NCBI GenBank assembly: GCA_017853285.1
Contig: JAFMJU010000109.1
Coordinates: 1-9,856 of the forward strand
DNA from: Gemmataceae bacterium
GTDB taxonomy: Bacteria; Planctomycetota; Planctomycetia; Gemmatales; Gemmataceae
Direction: 5' to 3'
DNA length: 9,856 nt
Shown here: in pieces, positions 1-5,688 of the stretch
Layout of the letters: each line of letters starts with the position of its first letter
Position numbering within the stretch: position 1 is the stretch's first letter
The notes under the pieces: generated by a model
The model's input: only the letters and a program-made list of their open reading frames with translations
The model's database searches: none
Told to the model about the DNA's origin: nothing
Translations under genes and position numbers: made by a program

Positions 1-348
1 ACGCCCGGAGCTGGCACGAGCCCCGGCTACCCCGGTGGCCCTTCTTCTCCAATGCCCACCACGCCAGGCAATATTGGCATGCCCGGCTACCCCGGCGGTC
101 CATCGTCACCCACGCCAACCACCCCGGGCTCCGGCTCCATACCGCCCGGCACCGCACCCAAACCAACCCTTCCAGGAAATGGTGGCGTGGCCCCCATCCA
201 ACCCACCAGTCCCAAGATTCCCCCGGGCACACCGCCCAAGCCGACTCTGCCCGGAAATGGTGGCACCAGTCCCACCTTCCCAACCGCCCCAACGGCGCCG
301 AAATTGCCCCCGGGTTCCCCACCTGTTGGCCCGCGTTTTCCTGGATGA
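1..348 (+). CDS. C-terminal part of a proline/glycine-rich repeat protein (5' end outside the window)
   Basis: The reading frame is open from base 1 and ends at TGA 346-348, so 115 C-terminal residues are visible. They are almost only Pro, Gly, Thr, Ser, Ala and Lys, with no Cys or His, and hold no recognisable catalytic domain. Two tandem-type repeats are visible: GYPGGPSSPxPTTPG at residues 9-23 and 29-43, and IPPGTxPKPTLPGNGG at 47-62 and 73-88, followed by a degenerate LPPGSPP at 102-108. The composition points to an extended, disordered tail, linker or surface-exposed region. It is not collagen-like, because Gly is not at every third residue. This frame is preferred over the overlapping Pro/Arg-rich frame because the repeats are conserved at protein level in it and a terminator follows its stop by 26 nt. 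The function of the whole protein cannot be judged from this tail. Confidence 0.7.
   Translation, partial: TPGAGTSPGYPGGPSSPMPTTPGNIGMPGYPGGPSSPTPTTPGSGSIPPGTAPKPTLPGNGGVAPIQPTSPKIPPGTPPKPTLPGNGGTSPTFPTAPTAPKLPPGSPPVGPRFPG
25..129 (+). repeat. Two copies of a 15-residue Pro/Gly repeat (period 60 nt)
   Basis: Bases 25-69 and 85-129 encode GYPGGPSSPMPTTPG and GYPGGPSSPTPTTPG, 60 nt apart and in the same frame. The copies differ at many third codon positions while the protein is nearly identical. This suggests the repeat is kept for its amino-acid sequence and is not a very recent DNA duplication. Confidence 0.75.
139..264 (+). repeat. Two copies of a 16-residue Pro/Gly repeat (period 78 nt)
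   Basis: Bases 139-186 and 217-264 encode IPPGTAPKPTLPGNGG and IPPGTPPKPTLPGNGG, with a spacer of ten residues. A decayed third copy starts near base 304 (LPPGSPP). Synonymous differences separate the copies, so selection on the peptide is likely. Confidence 0.75.
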
Positions 349-374
349 GTATCCGTTTTATTGTTCCGCGGCGG

Positions 375-404
375 GGCCCCAAGCCATCCAGCTTGGGGCC
401 TTTT
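375..404 (+). terminator. Strong intrinsic (rho-independent) terminator
   Basis: A perfect 10-bp GC-rich stem (GGCCCCAAGC at 375-384 and GCTTGGGGCC at 391-400) with a 6-nt loop is followed at once by TTTT and a T-rich stretch. It sits 26 nt after the stop of the Pro/Gly-rich gene and faces rightward. The opposite strand has no T-run after the hairpin, so it probably acts on the + strand only. It separates the first gene from the lipoprotein gene. Confidence 0.9.
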
Positions 405-457
405 CATTCTCCGGTACTGCTGCAATTCCGCCCCCAAAACCAGGCAGCCGCGGTCGT

Positions 458-486
458 TTGCTTCATGGATCATTTGATTTCAAAAT
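458..486 (+). promoter_or_regulatory. Possible weak sigma-70-like promoter of the lipoprotein gene
   Basis: TTGCTT (458-463) and CAAAAT (481-486) are separated by 17 nt in the only AT-rich patch between the terminator and the lipoprotein gene. The match is modest: 3/6 for the -35 and 4/6 for the -10. The position fits an independent transcription unit after the terminator, but there is no stronger support. Confidence 0.25.
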
Positions 487-519
487 AATGTTCAGACGGT
501 CCACTTGGGATTTGCGTGT

Positions 520-525
520 GGGAGG
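520..525 (+). promoter_or_regulatory. Ribosome binding site that sets the lipoprotein start
   Basis: GGGAGG lies 8 nt before the ATG at 534. It overlaps the start of the longer GTG-initiated reading frame at 516, which argues that translation begins at 534. Confidence 0.7.
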
Positions 526-533
526 ATGAGTCC

Positions 534-992
534 ATGCGGATGATGGCTGTCGGTTTGCTCGTTGGGATTTCCTGCCTGCAAGGTTGCGGCGAACCCGCGC
601 CTCCCTCCCTGCCGATCACAGTCATTCCCAAGGGGTATGCCATTGTTTCAGCGGATTGGAACCAGCCGAAAGTTCCGGTCTGCGACCTGCTTGTCCTCAG
701 CAAAACTGCCGAGGACATCAAACTCAGGGTCGAAGTCGCCAGGCCCGAAAAAGGCACGATTTACCGGGGCGATGTGAACCTGCCAGGCAAGGGCAGGGTC
801 TATGTCACGGGGCACCTTCGGTCCAAAACCCTGGAGGATTTGAAAAGTTCCGGGCACATCCAGCCCGGCGACACCGTTGAGATCAGCAAATACGATTGCA
901 AGCCGCTGATCGTGCCCATCCCCGCGGCCGACGACTTGGAGATCCTCTACCAGTCGCCCGCCGGTGGATTGATGGCCGAGCCAACCAAATGA
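534..992 (+). CDS. Small predicted lipoprotein of unknown function
   Basis: The ATG at 534 gives a 152-residue protein. A short signal peptide (Arg2, hydrophobic residues 3-15) ends in the lipobox L15-Q-G-C18, so Cys18 is the predicted lipidated residue and the protein is likely membrane-anchored outside the cytoplasm. The mature part (19-152) alternates short hydrophobic and charged stretches, as a small beta-rich domain would. It has two further cysteines (Cys50, Cys122) that could form a disulfide. I do not recognise a family or catalytic motif. A GTG at 516 would add six residues but is less likely, because the Shine-Dalgarno sequence would then lie inside the gene. The gene lies downstream of a terminator and is convergent with the CE15-like esterase gene, with only 6 nt between their stops, so it is probably transcribed alone. 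Confidence 0.75.
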   Translation: MRMMAVGLLVGISCLQGCGEPAPPSLPITVIPKGYAIVSADWNQPKVPVCDLLVLSKTAEDIKLRVEVARPEKGTIYRGDVNLPGKGRVYVTGHLRSKTLEDLKSSGHIQPGDTVEISKYDCKPLIVPIPAADDLEILYQSPAGGLMAEPTK

Positions 993-998
993 CACGGG

Positions 999-2405
999 TC
1001 AAGGCCCGCTGAAATACCGCCCGGCATACTCCAAAAAGGTCGGCCAATTCGGCCCGGTGGTGTGCCCGCCGGCATGTTGCCGGAAAGCGATTTCACCGGT
1101 GGTCAATCCTTGCTCCTCGGGCGGCATTTCCCGTGTCCCCAAGTCTTTCTTTCCCAGAAGCCTGTAAACCGGTCCAGCCTCAACCCCGGCCAGGAACATG
1201 CCCCGCCCATCCACCCAGTTCCCCTCCACCTTGGGGGAGCCCACGCTGATGAAAACCGGCCGCGGCGCGCAAATCGCCAGCAACTCGTGCGCGTCAACCG
1301 GCATGTCATCCCAATTCAGTGGCCCGGCGTATTTGATGAAATTGCCCGCCATCCAGTGGTACTCGCCGGAACCCGCAAGGTTTTCCACGCGCTCCCCGAA
1401 ATCTCGCCGCAAGATCTTCAATCCGCCTGCCCCCGATGACCCGATGAAACCGATCGCGAATCGCCGGTCATAGGCCATCGTCACAATCGCAGCCTTGCCA
1501 TACCGTGACAAACCCTCGATTCCCACGCGCTTGGCGTCCACCGCCTTGTCGGTTTCCAGGTAGTCAAGAGCCCGGCTGGCTCCCCAAGCCCACGCCCGCA
1601 AGGCTCCCCAATCATCTGGTTTTCGTGGTTTCCCTTGGTTGCAAAGGCCGATGATCCCCGAGGTAAGCCCCGCGCCGTTATCGGCCTGGAAACTGGTGGG
1701 GACCAAAATCCCATAGCCCCATCCCTTCCGCAGCACCTGTTCCTGCCAGGTCGGGCCGCCGCGACCGCCCCTGTGCGGGCCGAACCCTCCACCCAAGCCG
1801 AACCCGAATTCAATCACCACCGGCACAGCCCCTTTCGCCTCCTTGGGGGTGGTCAGGCTGAACTGGATATCCACTTTGGCGGCCGGGTGCGTGGAATTGT
1901 CCACATGGCCAGCCAGTTTCTTGGTCACGGCCTTCACCCCGCCGATTTCCTCCTCCTTGGATTCTGTCACCTCCCAGGTCACCGCCGGCACCTTTTCCGG
2001 AACGCGTCCGTAAATTTCACGGTCAAAATCCTCAATGATTTCAGCCCGCCGCCGGTTCCAGTCTTCAACGGATAAGACTTTTTTGCCGTCCTTGAAAACC
2101 AGGGGGTCCGGGAGGTTCGGGAAACGGTTCGCCTTGCTTTCATCCGTGTTGGCGGCGTTCGGGGCGTTCTTGTTCATCCCGTCCGCCCCTTGGCGGATCG
2201 AACTGATCCCCAGGGCCTTCAGCATCAGTTGATGGTCCTTACGGGTTTCCTCAGGATTGCCGAAGCCTTTGGGCACGGTCCCTTTGGGATTCTCCTTTTT
2301 GTTCTTGGGTGCCGGTTCCTGCCAGGTGGACCCTCCGGCCAGAAGGGCAAACCCAAACACCCCGCCCAGGCAGCAAAAAAGGGTGATGTTTCGGGAAATC
2401 AACAT
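999..2405 (-). CDS. Secreted CE15/acetylxylan-esterase-like alpha/beta hydrolase
   Basis: This 468-residue protein begins with a signal peptide (Arg5, hydrophobic core about 7-25), so it is probably exported. A Lys/Asn/Pro-rich linker follows (about 30-95), then an alpha/beta-hydrolase domain of the bacterial glucuronoyl-esterase/acetylxylan-esterase-like group (about 100-468). The nucleophile motif is GLSRYGK at 298-304 with Ser300. The likely catalytic His is His447 in GGHTTG, followed by NWPTFLEYA as in CE15-type enzymes. APRPVFIS (380-387) and AGPVYRLLG (410-418) are also typical. The Glu that fungal glucuronoyl esterases carry just before SGAGG is a serine here (Ser323). Glu394 or Asp399, in the loop after APRPVFIS, may supply the acid. 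The family cleaves ester bonds on plant cell-wall polysaccharides, but the substrate here is inferred. No strong Shine-Dalgarno precedes the ATG, only GGA about 9 nt upstream. The gene is divergent from the next esterase gene. Confidence 0.82.
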   Translation of the reverse strand: MLISRNITLFCCLGGVFGFALLAGGSTWQEPAPKNKKENPKGTVPKGFGNPEETRKDHQLMLKALGISSIRQGADGMNKNAPNAANTDESKANRFPNLPDPLVFKDGKKVLSVEDWNRRRAEIIEDFDREIYGRVPEKVPAVTWEVTESKEEEIGGVKAVTKKLAGHVDNSTHPAAKVDIQFSLTTPKEAKGAVPVVIEFGFGLGGGFGPHRGGRGGPTWQEQVLRKGWGYGILVPTSFQADNGAGLTSGIIGLCNQGKPRKPDDWGALRAWAWGASRALDYLETDKAVDAKRVGIEGLSRYGKAAIVTMAYDRRFAIGFIGSSGAGGLKILRRDFGERVENLAGSGEYHWMAGNFIKYAGPLNWDDMPVDAHELLAICAPRPVFISVGSPKVEGNWVDGRGMFLAGVEAGPVYRLLGKKDLGTREMPPEEQGLTTGEIAFRQHAGGHTTGPNWPTFLEYAGRYFSGP

Positions 2406-2466
2406 GGGTGGATTCCGTGGGATTTGTGATATTTCAGCAGGGACGTGCGCGGTCGATACTAACCAA

Positions 2467-2525
2467 GTTGTCCCGGAGTTCCCAGCAGGTCATCGCTTTT
2501 TCATTTTTTCCCAAACCGGGACAAC
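2467..2525. promoter_or_regulatory. Perfect 10-bp inverted repeat, candidate operator between divergent esterase genes
   Basis: GTTGTCCCGG (2467-2476) and CCGGGACAAC (2516-2525) are exact reverse complements. Their centres are 49 bp apart, in the middle of the 176-bp region between the two divergent hydrolase genes. The right arm overlaps the -35 of the candidate rightward promoter, as a repressor or activator site would. The 39-bp spacer contains T-runs and makes a simple terminator unlikely. The symmetry is directly visible, but protein binding is an inference. Confidence 0.4.
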
Positions 2526-2546
2526 CCTCGCTCCTGGCTGTATCTT
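2518..2546 (+). promoter_or_regulatory. Possible sigma-70-like promoter of the rightward hydrolase genes
   Basis: GGGACA (2518-2523) and TATCTT (2541-2546) are spaced by 17 nt, each matching the consensus at 4 of 6 positions. They lie just upstream of the esterase start at 2582, leaving a leader of about 30 nt. The -35 falls inside the right arm of the inverted repeat. Confidence 0.35.
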
Positions 2547-2569
2547 TGAGGTCGCCTTCCCACCCTGGT

Positions 2570-2575
2570 AAAGGA
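2570..2575 (+). promoter_or_regulatory. Ribosome binding site of the secreted esterase gene
   Basis: AAAGGA lies 6 nt before the ATG at 2582 and selects that start over an upstream in-frame ATG at 2408. The extra 58 residues encoded from 2408 would bury the signal peptide. Confidence 0.65.
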
Positions 2576-2581
2576 ATCTCA

Positions 2582-3418
2582 ATGGTGTTCACCCATCGCA
2601 ATATTGCCGCGCTCGCCTTGGTGTTGGCTCTGGGTTTCCAGTCCATGGCCCAGGAATCGTCCGCCAGGGCCCGTGCCTACAAGACCCTGGCTGATATCGC
2701 CTACCAAGGGCCAGATGTTGGCGATGACTATGCCCGTTCAAGGTGCAAGCTGGACCTGTACCATCCCGAGGGGCTGAAGGATTTCGCCACAGTTGTCTGG
2801 TTCCATGGCGGTGGCCTGACCGGTGGAAGCCGAACCGTTCCACAGGCCCTGAAGGGGAATGGATTCGCGGTGGTGGCGGTGGATTATCGCTTGAGCCCCA
2901 AGGCCAAGGCGCCCGCTTATATCGAGGATGCGGCCGCCGCGGTCGCCTGGACCTTCAAAAACATCGAAAGCCACGGCGGATCGTCCAAAAAAATCTTTGT
3001 CAGCGGTCATTCAGCCGGAGGATACCTTGCCGCCATGGTCGGCCTCGACAAGCGTTGGTTGGCCAAACATCAGGTCGATGCTGACGCGATCGCCGGTTTG
3101 ATTCCCTGCAGCGGCCAGGCGATCACCCACTTCACCATCCGCAAGGAGCGCGGCGTATCGGACAAGCAGCCCGTTATCGATGACCTGGCCCCTCTTTTCC
3201 ATGTCCGCAAGGAAGCCCCGCCCATGTTGCTGATCAGCGGTGATAGAAACACGGAACTTCTCGGCCGCTACGAGGAAAACGCCTACCTCTGGCGCATGAT
3301 GAAGGAGGTGGGTCACACCCGGACTGAATTGGTGGAGTTGCAGGGCTACAATCACGGTCAGATGGTCGATCCGGCGTTTCCCTTGGTGGTGCGTTTTGTC
3401 GCAAAGTACGCCAAATGA
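2582..3418 (+). CDS. Secreted alpha/beta hydrolase, esterase/lipase (HGGG/GHSAG type)
   Basis: The protein has 278 residues from the ATG at 2582. A signal peptide (about 1-23, hydrophobic core 8-20) ends in a good SMA|QE cleavage site, so the enzyme is likely periplasmic or secreted. The fold is that of the esterase/lipase family related to BD-FAE and hormone-sensitive-lipase-like carboxylesterases. HGGG at 75-78 forms the oxyanion hole, DYRLSP is at 101-106, and GHSAG at 142-146 carries nucleophile Ser144. The other triad members are probably Asp221 (ISGDRN) and His258 (YNHGQM). The length is normal for a single-domain enzyme, and all key residues are present. The substrate is unknown. Next to a CE15-like enzyme and a GH32 enzyme, deacylation of polysaccharide or aryl esters is a reasonable inference. 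It is probably the first gene of a rightward run, with 66 nt to the GH32 gene. Confidence 0.85.
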   Translation: MVFTHRNIAALALVLALGFQSMAQESSARARAYKTLADIAYQGPDVGDDYARSRCKLDLYHPEGLKDFATVVWFHGGGLTGGSRTVPQALKGNGFAVVAVDYRLSPKAKAPAYIEDAAAAVAWTFKNIESHGGSSKKIFVSGHSAGGYLAAMVGLDKRWLAKHQVDADAIAGLIPCSGQAITHFTIRKERGVSDKQPVIDDLAPLFHVRKEAPPMLLISGDRNTELLGRYEENAYLWRMMKEVGHTRTELVELQGYNHGQMVDPAFPLVVRFVAKYAK

Positions 3419-3484
3419 CCTGGCGCTCCACCACGCTTTGATTTCCCGCTTATCCGTTTCGGCCAATCTTTTTTTGGTGCCACC

Positions 3485-5656
3485 ATGCTTTCCCGATTTC
3501 TTCCCTCCTTTCGGCAGGTAGCCCTTCTGGCGAGCCTGTCACTCATTCCCAATTTCAGCCGATCCCAGTCGCCCGCCCGTCCCGATATCCTGCTGGCCGA
3601 TTTCGAGGGCGATACCTACGGCGCCTGGAAGACCACAGGCGAGGCCTTCGGCCCGGGCCCCGCCAGGGGGCGACTACCCGGCCAGATGGCCGTGGAAGGT
3701 TTCAACGGGTCCGGGTTGGTCAACTCATTTTTCAAGGGTGACAATTCCACGGGCACTCTCACCTCGCCACCTTTCAACATCGAACGCAAATACATCGCCT
3801 TCCTCATCGGTGGAGGCAAACATCCCGAAAAAGCATGCATCAACCTTCTGATCAACGGCAAGGTGGTCCGCTCCTCTACCGGATCCAATGAGGTTGCCGG
3901 CGGCAGCGAGGCGTTGGTCCAGGATTATTGGGATGTGACGGAATTCCAAAACAAACAGGCGATCCTGCAAATCATAGATGAAGTCCGGGGAGGATGGGGC
4001 CACATCAATGTGGATCATATCCTTCAAACCGACAAGAAGCCCCCGGGCCTGCTGGCCAACGCCACCCGGGAATTTCCGGTCTCCAAAACCTACCTCAATC
4101 TACCTATCAAAAACGGTGCCCCGCGTCGGGTGTTGACTCTGCTGGTCGATGGCAAACCGCAGGTCCGCAATGATATTGAACTTGCCCCCGGCGCCCCCGA
4201 CTGGTGGGCCCCCATGGATGTCACTGCCTGGAGGGGCAAAAAGATCACCTTGATGGTAGACAAATTACCGGAAGACTCCACCGCCCTTTCCTCCGTCGAC
4301 CAGACAGACACGCTGCGCGACGCCGACAAGGACTACCGCGAGGCCCTGCGCGGCCAGTTTCATTTCTCGCCGAGGCGAGGCTGGAACAACGATCCCAACG
4401 GCTTGGTCTTTTACAACGGCGAATATCACCTCTTCTTCCAGCACAACCCCTACGGCTGGGACTGGGGCAACATGCATTGGGGCCACGCCATCAGCAAGGA
4501 TCTGGTTTATTGGAAGGAGTTGGGCGACAAGCTGTTGCCCGACGCCATGGGCCCCATGTTTTCCGGCTCCGCCGTGGTCGACTGGAACAACACCAGCGGT
4601 TTCGGCAAGGATGGCAAGGCGCCGCTGGTTCTCTTCTACACGGCCGCGGGCAATCCCACGGTGCAGTGTCTGGCCTATAGCATCGACGGTCACCATTTCA
4701 CGAAGTATGCGGGCAATCCCATCCTCAAGGAGGTCACCGGCGGCAATCGCGATCCCAAGGTGATCTGGCACGAGCCCACCAAACAATGGGTGATGACCCT
4801 CTATGTCGAGCTGAACAAAATCCACACCATCCACTTCTTCACATCGTCCAACCTCAAGGACTGGAAATTTGCCAGCAAAACCGATGGCTTTTTCGAATGT
4901 CCCGATTTCTTCGAGCTCAATCTCGATGGCGACCCGGTCAAAAGGCGATGGGTCCTCACGGGCGCCAGCAGCGAGTACCAGGTTGGCACCTTCGATGGTA
5001 AGACTTTCCAGCCCGAAACAACCAAAGCCCCGGGCCATCGTGGCAAGGGTTTTTACGCCGCCCAGACTTTCAGCGATATCCCCCAGGCCGATGCCCGCCG
5101 CATCCAAATAGGCTGGTTCCAGACGCCCACCCCGGGCATGCCCTTCAACCAGTCGATGACCATACCCTTGGAACTTGGTCTAGTCTCTACCAGGGAGGGA
5201 CCTCGCCTCACTTGGACCCCGGTGCGCGAATTGGCGGAATTGCGCGCCAAAACCATTCACCTCCAGCCAGGCGAACTCCAGCAAGGCTCACCCAATCCGC
5301 TCGCCGCCGTCCGGGAGGAACTCCAGGAAATTCGCGCTGAATTCGCCCCCTCCAAAGATTCGGAGGTCATCTTCCAAGTCCGTGGGGCCACCATCGCCTA
5401 CAACTCCCAAAAGGCGGAGCTGTCTGTCAATGGCCATCGGGCCTCGGCCCCCCTGGTCAATGGCAAGCAAAGGCTCGTCATTTACTGTGATCGCAACGGG
5501 CTCGAGGTGTTTGCCAGCGATGGCCTCACCTATGTGCCCATGCCCTTTCTTCCCAAGGCGGACAACCTTTCGGCAAAGGTTGAGATTGCCCAAGGCTCTG
5601 CAAACATCCTCAACCTCGAAGCCTATGGTTTGAAATCCGCCTGGTCCAAACGGTGA
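3485..5656 (+). CDS. Secreted glycoside hydrolase family 32 enzyme (levanase/fructan beta-fructosidase type)
   Basis: This 723-residue protein has a signal peptide (about 1-27), so it is exported. Two N-terminal beta-type modules follow: about 33-185, starting with the ADFEGDTYGAW signature common before GH32 domains, and about 195-275, resembling the DUF4980 domain of bacterial levanases (YLNLPIKNGAPRR, DVTAWRGKK). The GH32 five-bladed propeller begins near 290. All three catalytic motifs are intact: WNNDPNG at 300-306 with nucleophile Asp303, RDP at 422-424 with transition-state Asp423, and ECPD at 471-474 with acid/base Glu471. A C-terminal beta-sandwich covers about 585-715 (NGLEVFASDG). 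The reaction is hydrolysis of terminal or internal beta-fructosidic bonds in levan, inulin or sucrose; sequence reading alone does not separate these. The overall architecture is SacC-like. The ATG at 3485 has no clear Shine-Dalgarno but directly precedes a good signal peptide. The dienelactone-hydrolase gene starts 32 nt after the stop, so cotranscription is likely. Confidence 0.93.
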   Translation: MLSRFLPSFRQVALLASLSLIPNFSRSQSPARPDILLADFEGDTYGAWKTTGEAFGPGPARGRLPGQMAVEGFNGSGLVNSFFKGDNSTGTLTSPPFNIERKYIAFLIGGGKHPEKACINLLINGKVVRSSTGSNEVAGGSEALVQDYWDVTEFQNKQAILQIIDEVRGGWGHINVDHILQTDKKPPGLLANATREFPVSKTYLNLPIKNGAPRRVLTLLVDGKPQVRNDIELAPGAPDWWAPMDVTAWRGKKITLMVDKLPEDSTALSSVDQTDTLRDADKDYREALRGQFHFSPRRGWNNDPNGLVFYNGEYHLFFQHNPYGWDWGNMHWGHAISKDLVYWKELGDKLLPDAMGPMFSGSAVVDWNNTSGFGKDGKAPLVLFYTAAGNPTVQCLAYSIDGHHFTKYAGNPILKEVTGGNRDPKVIWHEPTKQWVMTLYVELNKIHTIHFFTSSNLKDWKFASKTDGFFECPDFFELNLDGDPVKRRWVLTGASSEYQVGTFDGKTFQPETTKAPGHRGKGFYAAQTFSDIPQADARRIQIGWFQTPTPGMPFNQSMTIPLELGLVSTREGPRLTWTPVRELAELRAKTIHLQPGELQQGSPNPLAAVREELQEIRAEFAPSKDSEVIFQVRGATIAYNSQKAELSVNGHRASAPLVNGKQRLVIYCDRNGLEVFASDGLTYVPMPFLPKADNLSAKVEIAQGSANILNLEAYGLKSAWSKR

Positions 5657-5688
5657 ACCCGCTCCTATACCCGACATTTGGTGCCAAC

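Noticed and set aside
35..529. A 164-codon Pro/Arg-rich open frame overlapping the first gene and its terminator
   Set aside because: It runs through the strong terminator at 375-404 and has shadow-frame composition. The frame ending at 348 keeps peptide repeats with synonymous differences.
516..533. GTG start six codons upstream of the lipoprotein ATG
   Set aside because: The GGGAGG ribosome site falls inside it and the signal peptide is better formed from the ATG at 534.
995..1008. Small CGGG/CCCG hairpin at the convergent ends of the lipoprotein and CE15-like genes
   Set aside because: The stem is only 4 bp and has no T-run on either side, so it does not support a terminator call.
2408..2581. 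Longer start for the secreted esterase at ATG 2408
   Set aside because: The extra 58 residues are not family-like, would bury the signal peptide and would cover the inverted repeat. AAAGGA is correctly placed for the ATG at 2582.
4265..5107. 280-codon antisense open frame inside the GH32 gene
   Set aside because: It is a high-GC shadow of a gene with intact catalytic motifs. It has no motif, signal or ribosome site of its own.
5653..5688. GTG start overlapping the GH32 stop for the dienelactone hydrolase
   Set aside because: The 12 added residues show no family similarity. The ATG at 5689 starts at the normal N-terminus. Translational coupling through the GTG remains possible but unsupported.
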